Below are positions 1-12,927 of a DNA stretch of 64,000 nt, piece by piece. The translations under genes and the position numbers were made by a program. The notes under the pieces were generated by a model. The model saw nothing but the letters and a program-made list of their open reading frames with translations, was not told the origin of the DNA and made no database searches. Where the stretch lies: assembly GCA_002270565.1 (NCBI GenBank), contig NQMI01000017.1, positions 72,150-136,149 of the forward strand, written 5' to 3'. Source of the DNA: Stenocarpella maydis (lineage: Eukaryota > Ascomycota > Sordariomycetes > Diaporthales > Diaporthaceae). Within the stretch, counting starts at the first letter, position 1. The number at the start of each line of letters is the position of its first letter.

Positions 1-981
1 ACCAACCAAGCCATGCCCCCTTTCAGGGCCGAAGAAAGACGGACGGAACAAGAGGCAAGGCTACCAGCAGAGCAAAATGGGGCAGAGGTCAAAATCCACA
101 CACAAGACAAGACAACAACCACCACCGCCACCACCGATCTGACCACGACGGGCGCCCCCTACCTCGGTCTTCTTCCACTTTCCACGACGACGAGCCTGTC
201 AACCGCAGAGCCCTACTCTGCTGTATCGTCCTTGTTTTATATTTTATTTGTTATTGCTCGCATACGCATCGCTCCAGCAGCCAGTGTCAGCATCAGCCAT
301 ATCATCAAGCTGCCCAGGTGCGCAGCAACACGCAACACGACGCCGCCCTCTCTCCCGCCCTGTTCTGCCGGCTCTCGGAGAGGCCAAACTGGTGGTGAAC
401 CGAGACCCCTGGTCGACTCTCTACTGGCCGAACCAAGCCGGAAGAGCCCAAGCCCCTACCGCTTAAATCGACCATTACGCCCCTCCACTAGAGCCCGAAT
501 CAGATGCGACGAGACACGCCGACAGCCCGGTCAGGTCCACTCAATTGTTTCTTCTCCTGAATCGTACCCTATACCGTCCGTCGCTTCAACCACACGGCAC
601 CGCTGTACTACTCTGCCTCGCTCTGCCCTGTTTGTACCATTCCGTGCTGCTTGTGCTTGTGCCTGTGCTTGTGCCTGTGCCTGTGCCGGCTGGCTCACCT
701 TCGCCCTCACCCTAGAGCCCTAGACCTCGCCCTCGCCCTCGCCCTCGCCCTCGACCTCGGACTCGAACCCGACAACTCTGACCGACACGTCCGCCTTCCT
801 GTTTGAGAAGTCGCCACCCCAGCAGCCCTCCCACGTCCTCCGCGACACGCCCTCCCTCAACCCAGAAGCCCCAGACTGCCCGTCCGGAACCACACCACAC
901 CACAACCACAGGAGCATCGCCTGGGTTCTGGGTTCTGCTGCCTAACGAACGGGCCTGATCGAGGCCTATCCTCGACCCCAG
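1..981. other. 5' flank / probable 5' UTR of the Zds-like gene
   Basis: No convincing gene. The stretch is pyrimidine-rich on the plus strand and contains two simple tandem repeats, TGTGCC/TGTGCT units at about 648-684 and CCTCGC units at about 725-755. Open frames here translate to low-complexity Ser/Thr/Pro/Ala-Cys strings and look like leader sequence. Confidence is moderate that this is promoter plus leader of the gene starting at 982. Confidence 0.5.
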
Positions 982-3861
982 ATGATGGTGTGTATTCCCG
1001 CTCCCCCCCAGGCTCGAAATGCGGTATCTGCCCGCATCGAGCAACGCCATGTTACCTCACCGGGCGGCCCAAAAAAAGTCCCGCCTCAGATGACACCACT
1101 GGCGATCTACCCAGCGCGCGGCTCCATGGACGAGACATCTACAGTCCTTACCCCAGGGGACCAGCTGGCTGACACATGTTGTTCACCTCCTCAGACCTCA
1201 TCTAGGCCCCGCGAAGTTGGCGCTAGCTTTGCAGCACGACGTGGCCATGCCAACACGCTTTCGATATCTGACCCGAGCCACCATGTCACCGAGGCTATAG
1301 GCACACTGTATGGCTCTGACGACGAATCTGACGTCGAGACGCGAGATCACGGCAAGAGCCGCCCCTTGAGCTTTCTCTCATATGGAGACGACCACGTGCC
1401 GGGTGCCGCCAAGACTGTGGACGGTGCCCAGGAGTCGAGGCAGCCGCTTCAACGGTCCATGTCGGACAACACGCACGCGGCCTCTCACGATGGCAGCCCG
1501 GCTCCAACCCTGTCCCAGCTCACAATGCCGCTCCAGCGAAGTCAATCGCACGAGAACGGCCCTACGTCGCCCGGCGGTACCATGCCCCCCATGTCCCCCA
1601 CGCCGTCCTTGCGGGATATGCAAGCAGCCGAGTCCTCCATGCCCATGACCAACATCGACAACCCAAACGACATCGCTCAGGAGCTAAGCAACTTGCAGGC
1701 GTTGCGCCGCATGTCCATGGACGTCGTACACTCGAGTGACCCAGACCTTATGCCATTCCAGGGCATAGTGCCCATTCCTGCCATAGCACCAACCGGCGAC
1801 GATGACGAGGCCGATCCGTCAAGGCTGCTCTGGGTTCCCGCCAACGTGCACCCGGAGCTGGCGCCAGACCAATTCAAGAATTTCCTCGAGAGGAGGGTAA
1901 ACTCCATCAAAAGGAGATCTGGGGAGTCCATCTTGGCGTCGGGTGACGGCATGCACCGTACCAACTCGTCGAGCCTGAGGCGGACCAAGTCCAAGCTGTC
2001 TAGGCAGATAGACAACTCTGGTGGCCGTGGAGGCGAGGGCTATGTGGACGGGTCTGAAAGGCTGGTACGGCAGAGATCGGTCGAGGGCTATGCAACGCCG
2101 GAGCTGAGCCTGGACGAGCTGGTCAGCGATCCCGCGGCAGCTGTTCAGAAACTGGCACAGGAGGCGTCCGAGGGCACAGGTCCCGGTGACATGCCCATCT
2201 TGCCAGTCGCACCCGGGATGGGACTCCGACGTTCGACCCGTACACAATACCGAAAGAGCGGCAGCATGCGCAACGACCGTGCCCCCTTTTCAAAGCGCAT
2301 AGCCCACAGACCGGCAGACAGCCAGGACGAGCCTCTACCGCAGATGCCCAAGGCCGATGCCCCACCCGGCCATGGCCTTTCCCGGGTGCAATCCGAGCCA
2401 CCAAGAACCGAGAACTTCTCAAGGCCCCAAAGGTCTGTTAAGCGACAGCAAGGCTTCACAAGGGAGGCAGCGTCACCGATCGAACCCCCGACGGAGCAGC
2501 CCTTCGATGATGATTCATACCAAGCCCACGGCAGAAGCTTTTCTGAGCAGTCAGACGTGCCAGAGATCATCGAGACTCCGCCGCCGGTAGAGCACCCAGA
2601 ACCGCCAATCCAGTTCCCGGAAAGGTCCTCTTCGCAGAAGAACAAGGTCCAGATTTCTCAGGACCAGACACCGCCACCACAGCAGCAGCACCACCAACAA
2701 GACAGAGTTGGAGAGCAGCAGACGAGCCGTGCCACCAGACAAGCACCATCTGGCCGACAGGGCGTGACCCCTGTATCTCTCGACAACGTCCCCGGGCCGA
2801 CCCAGACGATGAACGATATCACAGGCCATCCCGCTGCGATCCACGGACCCAGTGGCACGCGGACCGACAACCTTACCTTTATACCGACCTTTACCGATTC
2901 TGACAAGAAGAAGAGCAAGGATAGCGATAGCGAGTCGACCAGGTCAAGCAAGGGCTGGAAATGGTTCAAGAGCGAGGACAAGCAGAAGAAGGAAAAGGAG
3001 AAGGACCGTGAAGAACAGGCGAAGAAGTCCAAGTCGAAAGCAGCAGCCGAAAAGCCCCACGAGAACGCTAGGTTGGATGTCCTCCAAAGCTCCATCGAAA
3101 ACGTAGTCACCAAGGGCCGCGAGAGCTTGCTCCTGGACCGTGACACAATTGATAACAAACTGCAGGAGGAGCGCAAGAAGGAGAGCAGCCGAAAGTCCTC
3201 TGACGGCAGGAAAGACAAGGACGGGTTCTTTGGGTCCATATTTGGAGGCAAGAAGAAGTCAGACAAGGACACTCCAAGCAAAAAGCACCAGCAGCGCGCG
3301 CTCTCACCCGAACCACCACCAAGGGTGCTAAAGCCCGACGTGGATTACCCCTACACGCGATTTCCCCTACTCGAAGAGCGAGCCATCTACCGCATGGCAC
3401 ACATCAAACTTGCTAATCCCAAGCGGAATTTGCTGTCCCAGGTGCTGCTCAGCAACTTCATGTATTCTTACCTGGCCAAGATCCAGGCCATGCACCCTCA
3501 GATCCAAGTGCCTGCGTCGCCGCAGCAAAAGCGCATGGAAGAGGAGAGGCGTCGCAAGGAGCAAGAAGCCCAGCAGCAAGCGTATATGGAGCAGCAAATG
3601 TCTCAGCAGTCGGCCCAGAACAGCATCGACCAATACAACTTTGAGTACCATCGGGTAGGCACCGAGCACCCAGCTGAGCATTGATTTACAGCCGAAGTAC
3701 CACGTGCTAACGCGCGGCATAGTCCTCCAACTCGTATGGTGACTCGGAGCACGAATATGTCGATGAAAATCAGGAGCCGTACGACTACGAGCAAGGTCGG
3801 GGCCAGGGCTACGATGGTCAGGGCCAGAACGGCGGCTATGGATACGGGCACGATGCTTACG

Positions 3862-3902
<41 letters not shown>

Positions 3903-3983
3903 CAACAACAACAACAGCAGCAGCAGCAGTATTATGATGGCCACGATCCGCAACGGCGCCAGGATGACAACGATATGTGGTGA
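982..3983 (+). CDS. Zds1/Zds2-like protein with C-terminal Zds_C domain
   Basis: Two exons, 982-3654 and 3723-3983, joined in phase 0; about 977 residues. The intron starts GTAGGC, has branch point GCTAAC and ends CATAG. Most of the protein is disordered and rich in Ser, Pro and charged residues. The diagnostic part is near residues 790-834 (LEERAIYRMAHIKLANPKR followed by an LLSNFMYSYLAKI stretch), the conserved Zds_C block. In yeast, Zds proteins control PP2A-Cdc55 and cell polarity or mitotic exit; that role here is by family only. Exon 2 is Tyr/Gly/Asp-rich and carries 22 consecutive Gln (residues 939-960). An acidic, Ser-rich block with YGSDDESD lies about 110 residues from the start. 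The start at 982 is the first ATG of the frame; a later start or an upstream intron is possible. Confidence 0.88.
3864..3929 (+). repeat. CAG/CAA polyglutamine tract in the Zds-like gene
   Basis: Twenty-two in-frame glutamine codons, CAG runs at both ends with CAA codons in the middle. The mixed codons make slippage less likely than a pure CAG run. It lies in the last exon, downstream of the Zds_C domain. Confidence 0.9.
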
Positions 3984-5192
3984 CCTGGCCAGGATGGGAC
4001 TTCTGGAATGAAAAATATCCCACGTGCTGCCCCAACCTGTACAAAGCGGAGATATGTGCGCTTTTGATCAAGGCGAATGGCCGGCGTGAAAGCAAATATT
4101 GCAATATAAAAAAAAAAATAACATCTGCATATGAGCATGGAGTTTCCGGGATGCGTGTGACTGGCATGGCTGCTGGGAGGGAAACTGGGAGGCCGCGCTT
4201 CTTCACTTTCAATTCCTAGATGTCTTCTTGGTTTATTTTATCTCTCCCCGATTTGTACAACATATCCCATACAGTGCGAAAACGCGGCCCTTGCGAGAGT
4301 CGGAACAGTCGAATCAAGAAGTTATATGATTACGGGACGAGCAGCGTCCTTGGCCAGCATAACCTCGCGGGCCAAGGGGAGCAGACTGGGTGCGCCTGTT
4401 TTCCGTTTGACCCAGGAGAGGAATCGAGTCAGCTGATCTGAGGCAATGAGGTTGTTTCCATTGCTTTGCGCACGCACACCGCGCGATGAAAAGCGCGGGT
4501 GGCATGGGCGTGGGCCATAATTGTATGATATATTGCATCGCTCTTGTGCTCTGTATTCCAGCTAAGAGGGAATGAATGTCATACATAGACCTGTGACCCA
4601 CCCTCAAAACGCTTCACGTTGTTCCCAGTACGGTTACTACTCCTTGGGGCGAATTTGGATAGTCCCGGACAAGCACGATCCTTCGCGGACCTACTGGAGA
4701 TCTGCTTGGTGGGCGGGAGTACTTCCCTTGTGGGAAAGGCTTGTCTTTCGTCACCCGGTGCTAGCAGAAATGCAGCTGAATGCTTGGTTTCGCGGTAGAC
4801 ACTAATAGTTATGTGGGAGCCAGCGAGAGACAGAATCTGGGCAGGGGACCGCATTGGGGCTGTAATACCGCCTGGCCTGGGACTGCTCCTTACGGGGCGC
4901 CAACCTCTCTCACTCTCTCTCTATCTCATGCCGTAAGGAAATAGGCTCTAGGCTACCGCTGTGGCAGCCCACACAATGGGGAACTGCAGCCAAGCTTTCT
5001 GGTGTGGATGAAAAAGGGGGGGGGGTGAATATTGTCTGGTTTGAAGCAGGAACACACAAGCACATAATAACGACGAGGCAGCCCAGCTTATACTGGTAGA
5101 GACACTCGTAGCTCCTTGGACCTCTCTCACTCTCCGTAAGACGACCAACCGCTTCAGGAAGCCCTGTGCCTCCACGTACAAAGCGCCCCACG
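3984..5192. other. Intergenic region
   Basis: 3' flank of the Zds-like gene and promoter of the esterase gene. A G10 run sits at about 5016-5025 and a CTCTCT stretch at about 4908-4924. I see no gene. Confidence 0.5.
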
Positions 5193-6249
5193 ATGACGCT
5201 CGCAAACAGTTCGTGGAAGTTCACGAGCATCGTCGGCGCATTCCCGCAGACGGTGCTGCCCAACGTCGCCTACTGGAACGTCACGGACGGGTCGGACCTC
5301 GAGTACCAGATCTCACTCTCATGGCCCCTGGACTGGCCGGCGTCGCGAGAGGTGCAAAACAAGACAGCACTCACCATGTGCGTACGACATCTCAGGAGGA
5401 TACTTGTTGCCGAGTAAACTCACGAGGAAAACTCACCACGCAAGCAATAGGTACGTCCTGGACGGCAACGCGCTGGGGATGACGGCAACAGAGGCGTGGC
5501 GGCGGCGCGACGCGGTGGAGACGGGCCAGCCGGACTACATCGTGGTGAGCATCGGGTACCCGGTGACGGACAGCGCCTACGGGGCGCAGCGCAGCATCGA
5601 CTTCCAGCCGGTGACGCCGGGCGAGGACCCGCCGGCGGTGCCCGGGGTGCGGCAGGGCGCCGACGACCTGATCGCCTTCATCGAGGGCGCGGTGCGGCCG
5701 TTCGTGCGGGAGCAGGCGTTCCCGTCGCCAGCCCCTGGAGGAGGTGGCGGCAGCGGCAGCAGCGGCAGCAGCAGCAGCAGCAGCAGCAGCGGAGTCGAGT
5801 TTGGGCGCGAGGCACTGTATGGGCACTCGTTCGGGGGGCTGTTTGTCGTGTACGCGCTGCTGCGGCGGCCGGACCTGGTGGACACGTTCCTGGCGGCCAG
5901 CCCGGCGCTGTACTGGAATGAGGGCTACATCCTCAACCACACGGGCTGGCTGGACGAGGCGTCTGCGGCGGGGGGCCACGCGCCCGCGTTCAGGCTGGCG
6001 TACGGGTCACTGGAGCAGGATGCCGTGAGGCGGCGGAGGGAGACGCAGGACGAGTTTGAGGCGCGGGTCGAGCTGCTCCGGGGCCTCGGGCTGCTGCGCA
6101 TGGGGGACGAGTGCGAGGAGCTGATGCGCAGGATGGGCTCGAGCGAGAGGCTGAGGGATGCGGAGCTCAAGGTCTACGGCGGGGGCGACCACGTATCCGT
6201 GGGAGCGGTGGCGCTGACGGATGGGCTGGATTACTTTATTGATTGGTGA
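5193..6249 (+). CDS. Alpha/beta-hydrolase esterase (IroE/Fes-like, esterase D family)
   Basis: Exons 5193-5377 and 5451-6249; 327 residues. The 73-bp intron starts GTGCGT and ends AATAG; splicing gives ALTMYVLDGNA, the usual start of this fold after a beta strand. The nucleophile elbow is GHSFGG with Ser188. The following block, ending AASPALYWNEG, matches the putative-esterase family (PF00756) that includes siderophore esterases IroE and Fes. The likely catalytic His is His309 in GGGDHVSVG. A low-complexity Gly/Ser insert (about residues 165-183) precedes the nucleophile and is probably a loop. No signal peptide is seen, so a cytosolic location is inferred. The substrate is not shown by sequence; hydrolysis of a siderophore (ferrichrome- or TAFC-type) ester is one possibility. 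The start is the first ATG in frame. Confidence 0.85.
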
Positions 6250-7690
6250 TGGTGTTGTGTGACATGTTTGACGTATACGGAGGATACTCAATTCTCTCGT
6301 GTCTCGGTCATGGTCGATGAATGAAAAAAGAAGAAAAAAAACCACTCTTGAAGTACCCAGGTACCTACACTAGGCCTGCCCCCCACCGACTCACGCTAGG
6401 CGGCAAAGGGCAGCGGGTCTTGTTGCTTTGCTGGCAGGCGAGGAAAGTTTGGAAGGAACAAAGGAACCTCACCTGAAGCAGGGAGCAGCAGGGAGCTCCA
6501 GTGGGGCCCGGGGTAGCACTAACAGGAGCACCGCAGAGAAAGACGTGCCGCACGATATGGCAGAGCAACACTGGGTGCATTGGAAGGTGACTGGACTGAG
6601 ACTGGCCGTCGCGACCTGCGGATATCGGGCCTAGGCTGCCTTGCATGTGTGCGTGTGCCCTTGGTTGTCTCGTGTATGTACTCCGTAGAGATCTGGTCTA
6701 CCAGGCAGGTGGTCCCGTTGTAGGCAAGAGGTGAGAGAAACCAAAACCTCACCTCGCCCAGTTTGACCCTCGCTGCTGCACCCGTTGTCGCGCAGGCTTG
6801 TATCAGACTCCCATCTTCTGATATTTTTTCTTCTTTTGATACCCCCTTGTAGTCAGTCAGTCAGTCCTCTTTCGCTCCGTCGATTGACAGAAGGGAAATA
6901 TCGTCGTCGATAAGAGCAGGACACCAACCAGCCAGCCCTCCAACCGACCGCGTTGGAGCCTCAGCCTCTCTGCTGCTTCTGCTGCCCACCCGGTCCCACA
7001 CTTTTTTCCTCCTCCCACCCCAGCAACACTGAACGCAGCACCACGCTTTCGTCGCGACATCTGGACCCACGGTCGTCGACACTCACTGCACTGCAACTGC
7101 ACAGCAAAGCTCAGCGCCGACCGCAACCAGCGCCTTTGCCGGCACGAACCACACACACTCCCTCCTCCTCCTGCCGCAGTACCGCACCGCACCTCCAAAA
7201 GGTCCCCACGCCACGGTCCTCGGTCCACGGCATACGGTCAAAGCTCGACAACGACGGCCAACCTCTGCCTGTGTCTGCTGCACCGACCTCAGATACATCC
7301 AGCACGTCCCACGATCCACGATCCACGTCCTCAAACCCACATCCCGTTCTTCCTCCCCGCCGTCTACCAGTCACATTAGAATGGCCAATGTGAGCTCGCC
7401 CCTGCAATTGCACTTCTGATCTGTTTGGTTTTCGCATCTCTTGCGCAGACGACACCGCTATCATACCCGCACAGCATAACGTGCCCCTTCACCCTCGTCT
7501 CATCTACATTGCTTCTTGCGCATCCTCTGGGTTTAGGACCCTGTCGTCCTCGCACACGCATCTATCTCCCCTCTGTCCCTCCAACCCACTTCACCTCCAT
7601 CTTCAGCCTGCCTGACTCTTTCTACACCTTCTTCTGCCTCCCCTGCCTTCTTGCCTTGCCCTGCCTGTCCTCTTGTCCTGCCAGCTCGAG
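6250..7690. other. Intergenic region and long leader of the DUF2433 gene
   Basis: No gene recognised. From about 6880 onward the plus strand is CT-rich and reads as Ser/Pro/Thr-rich nonsense in open frames, as expected for a long fungal 5' leader. Confidence 0.45.
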
Positions 7691-9960
7691 ATGCCTCCGG
7701 CCGCAGCCCCAGCCATCCCTCCTGGAGCATGGCGAAAGCCTCTTGCCTCAGCCAGCAGCTCACAACCTGTCCAGCAACCTCCCCACCACCCCTACAACAA
7801 CCCCGGTGGCTACGGCCTCGTGAACGGTGCCCCCGCCGGTGTCCCCCAGGCTGTGCCAGCTCCCGGCGCCACCCCCCTCCTGCCCAACCAGGGCCGTGTC
7901 CTGCAGACTGGCCCCATCCGAGTTCTCTGTATCGCCGATGTCCGAGGTAAGACTGCCAGCCCACAACCGCCTCCCCCGGCCGGTCGCATGCATGTGCTGA
8001 CCCAGAATTTCGACAGGTAACCTGCGATCTCTGAACGATCTCGCCAAGAAGGCGGGTGCCGACTACATCATCCACACTGGCGATTTTGGTTTCTATGATG
8101 ATTCCTCGTTGGAGCGCATTGCCGAGAAGTGAGTGTGCCGCGTCCGAGGGTCGCACATTGGTTTGGCGCATGGCAGTATGCTAAATAATGGTGTTCAACA
8201 GGACTCTCAAGCACGTTGCCCAATACTCCCCTCTCATCTCCGAACCCGTCAAGAAGGCCATCGCCCAGGGCGGCCCCGGCTCCGTGAAAGCAAGATTCCC
8301 TGCGAATGAGCTCCCGCTGTCTGAGCTCCCCCTCTTCATCACGCCGCAGAACGGAGGCAGCCCGACCTTTGAGCTGGAGATCCCCGTCTATACCGTCTGG
8401 GGCGCCTGCGAGGATGTCCGGGTTCTGGAGAAATTCCGATCCCGGGAGTACAAGGTCAAGAACCTGCACATCATCGACGAGGCCCAGTCCATGCTGCTCG
8501 AGGTCGGCGGGGTCAAGCTGCGGTTGCTCGGTCTTGGCGGGGCTGTAGTCATGCACAAGCTGTTCGACAACGGAGAGGGCAGGACGACCATCGCAGGCGG
8601 CCAGGGTACTATGTGGACCACGCTGCTGCAGATGGGCGAGCTGGTCGACACGGCCAACCGAGTATACGATCCTACCGAGACCCGCATCTTTGTCACGCAC
8701 GCCTCGCCCGCACGCGAGGGCATTCTGAACCAGTTGTCGGTGACATTGAAGGCGGATTTCTCCATATCTGCCGGTTTGCACTTTCGGTATGGCAGTTCGT
8801 ACAACGAATTCAGCGTCAACCCCACCCTGGATCACTACCGCGGAAAGCTGGCAGCTAGCAAGGCCTCATTCAACGATGTTTGGGAGACCGTCAAGAACGA
8901 GGTCGAGCCTGCCATCCAGGCCAACGAGGCGCAACAGAACCTGCTCAAGAACGCGCTCGGCGTGGTCGAGAAGATGCCCACCCAGGCAGCCGGTGGAAAC
9001 CCCTTCGGCAACGCCGGGGGTCCTGCCACTCTGGGCCAGGTCGATGAGAGCGCATTCAAGAACATGTGGAACTTCAACCTCGCGGATGCTGCCTTTGGTT
9101 GGCTCGTGCTGGAGGTGCATGACGGCCGCATCGGAACAGAGATGAAGGCTCAAGGCTTCAACTTTAGTCACCGTGGAGCCAAGCAACAGCCTACCGTCCC
9201 CTCTGCTGCTCCGTCTGTCGTCGGCGCGGCACCACCCTCGGCACCAGCCGCCCAAGCACCAGCCCCTGTACCTCAGAGACAGCCCTCCCAGCCTCAAGCC
9301 AAGCCTTCGCCTGTTCCGGCCCAGGCGAAACCTGTCACACCTGCACCTGACCAGGCGCCGAACAAGGAGAACGAGAAGCCTGCAGGTGCAAACGGCCACG
9401 CTCCCGAGTCGGCGCCGTCCCCCGCACCAAAGAGAGACGAGATCATCGGCCTCTTCGTTATGAACGCGACATCAGACGAGGAGCTGCGGAAGCTGTTCGC
9501 TGAGGAGGATCAGCCCAAGATCTCCGAGATCACTAAGTGGGGTCAGATGAACAGGGTCGTTCAGTTCAAGACAAACGAGGACCGAGACGGCGCCCTGGAG
9601 CGACTGGCTGACGAGTTCAAGACTCGATCGCAGGAGGACCGATCGAAGCCTCTCATCAAGGTTTTCGAGCGGCGCGAGACCGGCGGAGGCCGAAACTTCA
9701 CGAACCGGGGCGCAGGCACCTGGGGCAGCAGCCGCGGCGCCTCTAGCACGGGCGGGCCTCGGAGCGGATACCAGAGCAGCGGCGCCGGCGGTACAGCCTC
9801 TGACAGCGAAGGTGGAGCCGGACGCCGTGGTGGACGCGGCGGTCGTGGAGGACGGGGAGACCGCGGCGGCCGTGGCGGCAGGGGAAGGGGCGGACTGAAG
9901 GGCGAGGGCGGCGGAAACGGTTCGCCCGCGCCTGCGGCGGCCACTCCTGCTGAGTCGTAG
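7691..9960 (+). CDS. DUF2433 (metallophosphatase-like) protein with C-terminal RGG tail
   Basis: Three exons, 7691-7946, 8017-8128 and 8202-9960; 708 residues. Both introns (70 and 73 bp) have GTAAGA/GTGAGT donors and CAG acceptors, and the splices keep frame. The region from about residue 78 to 400 resembles a calcineurin-like phosphoesterase fold: IADVRGNLRSLNDL, then HTGDFGFYDD, then YTVWGACED, then IFVTHASP. The usual metal-binding His of the first motif (DxH) is replaced by Arg and the GNHE motif is replaced, so activity is doubtful. The middle (about 405-490) is a Pro/Ala/Gln linker. A second small domain follows (about 500-570). The tail at about residues 660-690 is RGG-rich, a typical RNA-binding feature. 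I assign it to the fungal DUF2433 family from memory of the motif pattern. Cellular role unknown. Confidence 0.82.
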
Positions 9961-11517
9961 GACTTCTCCCAGAGAACGGAGTCTCGAGCTAAGAAGAGAC
10001 AATGGTTGCGTTGAGGCGTTGCTGCACTGGAGCTCGGAGCCTAGACGGGGGCCCACCGGGCTGGCTGGCTGGCTGCTTCTACTGGTTGGACGAAACGGCC
10101 AGAGGACTAATTTTCTTTTGCGAACTTTCGGCCTCACTACCTTGCTGCCACACTGTCACATTATTTCCAGTCTTGGGCTTGAACAAGAAGAAAACCCATT
10201 TTTTTGACACAACATGACCCATGGCTGTCTGCAGATCCCCGTTCCATAGGTTAGGTTTAGGTTTGACCTTTTGCCATTTTCACAAAGAGAGTGAGTGAGA
10301 GAAAAGAGAGTCAAACAGACACAGGAAAGAGAAAAGCACAATGGTTTAATTCCCTTTCTTCTGTGTTATGTTTTCATGCTATTTGGTATCATCCTGTCTG
10401 TTGTCTCTATTCTGTGGTGTGCCTTTACAAGTCTGGTCTTCCTGTTGCCTTTTATTCTTGGCCCAGTTTAATGTACCATGCATCCAAACATACCCTATGT
10501 ATTCGTCAAAGTTTCGGGGCTCAGAAGGGGAGGAACTTGGTTGGTTGTTGGTCAACACGGAAGGGACTGGAAGGAAAATGGAAGGACAGGAAAGGGTGGG
10601 GGGGGGGGGGGCAATCTCAGGAGTTATGAATGGTCTCTCTGCCTTGATTCGCGTTTTATCCCGTGCCGTTTTGCCGTGCTTCTATTGCATGTGGATACAT
10701 TTGTCCTTGGGTTCCCTTTCCATCTGCTTTGTTGCGAGGTTGGATGTAACGCATCAGACAGGCGGTAAGGGTGGCTGGCGGAAACCATCTAGGGATAGGA
10801 AAGGCCAGTCAAGATTGGCACGGATACATATCGATTATGTATATATATGCTTTGCCTTGCTCAACCTGCACTTTGTCACCACTGTGTGCTGTAATCTCTG
10901 TATACTACCAGCCAGTTCCCTTCGCATTCGCCTCTCGGACGCCCAAACGTGTCTTGCAAGACGTGCTTAAATGCTCACTGGAGTCCTTTGTGTCAAATCA
11001 CGGAAATCATTGCAAAAAGCTCACCAAACTTTTGTGAGGTGCTCGTCTCTATAGGGTCGCCTGCCACCTCCGCAGTCCTGCCCGTTGGGACAAGCCGCTG
11101 CAGCAGGCGGAGCACCGGGGGCGGCAGGTTGAGGCATAAAGACATATGCACTTTGCAAAGGATTTGCTCGTAATGGGATTTCGGGACTCGGTCTTCTCCC
11201 ATTGCCATTTCATACCATTACTCACAGCGCGGACAAGTCATGGTGGGTATTGCCTGTATTATATCCCCGCTACTGACGATGCCCTGGTGTCGAGTGGCGT
11301 GTTTTACAGTATTCTTATCTATTTGTACTATGCGCTCCTCATGAATACTTCTCTGTCGCAATGCAACCCGTCTTCCATCATGAATGTAATTTACAGACCA
11401 CAGAGCCGGATGGTGGCCTATCTCGCTTCGACGAGACGCCAGACAACGCACACCGGACTGAGCCACCCTGGCAGCGCGCAAGAATGGCAGAGCCCCGGGT
11501 ATCCTCCAAGAGGCTGC
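9961..11517. other. Convergent intergenic region
   Basis: Lies between the 3' ends of the DUF2433 gene (+) and COQ5 (-). It contains a G12 run at about 10600-10611 and nothing that reads as a gene. Confidence 0.5.
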
Positions 11518-12596
11518 TCACTCCTTTGGCTTCATACCCCGATGTATAGCGGCCACGCCGCCCGTAAGGTTCTCGTAGCCCTCGCCGCCGACGACGAACC
11601 CCGCGTCGAGGATGAGGTCGCGGAACTCGTCCTGGGAGGGGAAGCGCTCGATGCTCTCGACGAGGTACTGGTACGAGTCCCTGTCGCCGGCGACGAGCTG
11701 GCCGATGAGGGGGATGGCGCCGAAGCTCCAGCGGCGGTAGGCGGCCGAGAAGAGCGGGGTCCAGCGGTCCGCCTTGCTGAACTCGAGCACGGCGAGGACG
11801 CCGCCGGGCTTGAGGACGCGGTGCGCCTCGCGCAGCGCCGCGGGGATGTTGCTGAAGTTTCGGATGCCAAAGGCCACCGTGTACAGGTCGACGCTCGAGT
11901 CCGGCACGCCCGCGGACCGCAGGTCCTCGGCGTTGGCCTCGAGGAAGGACAGGGCGGCCTGCTGGCCCGCGGGCAGGGCCTGCGACCGCTGCCTGCCGAC
12001 CGCCAGCATGTCCGGGTTGATGTCCGAGATGGTCACGCGGACGTTTGGGTTGCGGTTCATGACGTGGGCGTGGTTCAGGTGCCGGAAGGCGATGTCGCCC
12101 GTGCCGCCGGCTATGTCGAGGATGTGTTGGGACGGGGGGTGGGATGGGTCGGAGGAGAAGCCTGGGTTGAGGGAGGAGACGTAGTGGTCTCTGCCGAGGG
12201 GTGCGTGTTAGTGAGATTCATTCACTTGCAATGGGGAGGACGGAAGAGCCATCGACGGCGCGGAGTAACAGACTCGCTGGGAGGGGGCTTGACGAACTTC
12301 CACACGCGATGCCAGCCGAACGACATGAAGTCATTCATGCGGTCGTATGTCTCTGCGACGCTACTGAACACGTTGGCGACGCGTTTTCTCTTCTCCGCCT
12401 CGGTGACCGTCTCAAACCCAAAATGGGTCGGGCGGTTGGAGGTATCGGCCGGGGCTGCATCTCGGACGCAGGTGGTCGCAGAGAAGGGTCGTGATGATGA
12501 AGATGTTGATATTATGGCAGGGCCGGAACGCAAATTTCGCAGGCATGATTGTACAGTATTTGAACAGAGACCCAAAACGGGTCTTGGAGCAGCCAT
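11518..12596 (-). CDS. COQ5: Mitochondrial 2-methoxy-6-polyprenyl-1,4-benzoquinol methyltransferase
   Basis: Exon 1 is 12298-12596 and exon 2 is 11518-12190 on the minus strand; 323 residues. The 107-bp intron has donor GTTCGT, branch CACTAAC and acceptor CAG; splicing yields [15 protein letters not shown], as in other COQ5/UbiE proteins. The UbiE/COQ5 signatures are clear: [20 protein letters not shown] with [12 protein letters not shown] near the start, SAM-binding motif [11 protein letters not shown] (residues 123-132), and [12 protein letters not shown] plus [16 protein letters not shown] further on. The first 35-40 residues are rich in Arg, Ser and Ala, as in a mitochondrial presequence. 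By family it does the C-methylation step of ubiquinone synthesis on the matrix side of the inner membrane within the CoQ synthome. Length is normal and all motifs are intact. Confidence 0.96.
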
Positions 12597-12927
12597 CGTG
12601 ATGTGTACTTTGGCTGCCTTCAGAGGTATATCGGAGGCAGGTAGGTCTGTGGTGTGGGCAAGGTTAGCCGATGTCCAAGGCTGAGGGAGATTTTCGGGGG
12701 TCGACAGTGGCTGTGCCCAACCTGTCGTCCGATCGGAAAGCTTGCCGAGCTCAGCCTTGCCAGCGGCGGGTGGGTCTGCTCATGCACGTCATCGCCTGGC
12801 GTTTGCTTTGGGATCTCGATGCCGAATCGGCACCGACATCATGTCTTGTGTTTCATGGGTCCCTGAACCAGGCTGGGGTCGGGGGAACGGGGAGAGGGTT
12901 CACTGGGCACTGTATTCTGTACACACC
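12597..12927. other. Short intergenic region
   Basis: COQ5 promoter region and 3' flank of the small membrane-protein gene. No gene seen. Confidence 0.45.

Noticed and set aside
13..723. Long plus-strand open frame before the Zds-like gene
   Set aside because: Low-complexity translation with a Cys-Ala repeat from simple DNA repeats; no domain; better explained as leader sequence.
9472..10137. Long minus-strand open frame opposite the DUF2433 gene
   Set aside because: Mirror of GC-rich RGG-coding sequence; Ser/Ala/Arg-rich and without a domain.
11146..12684. Plus-strand open frame of over 500 codons across COQ5
   Set aside because: Antisense of the clearly identified COQ5 exons; no domain in the plus reading.
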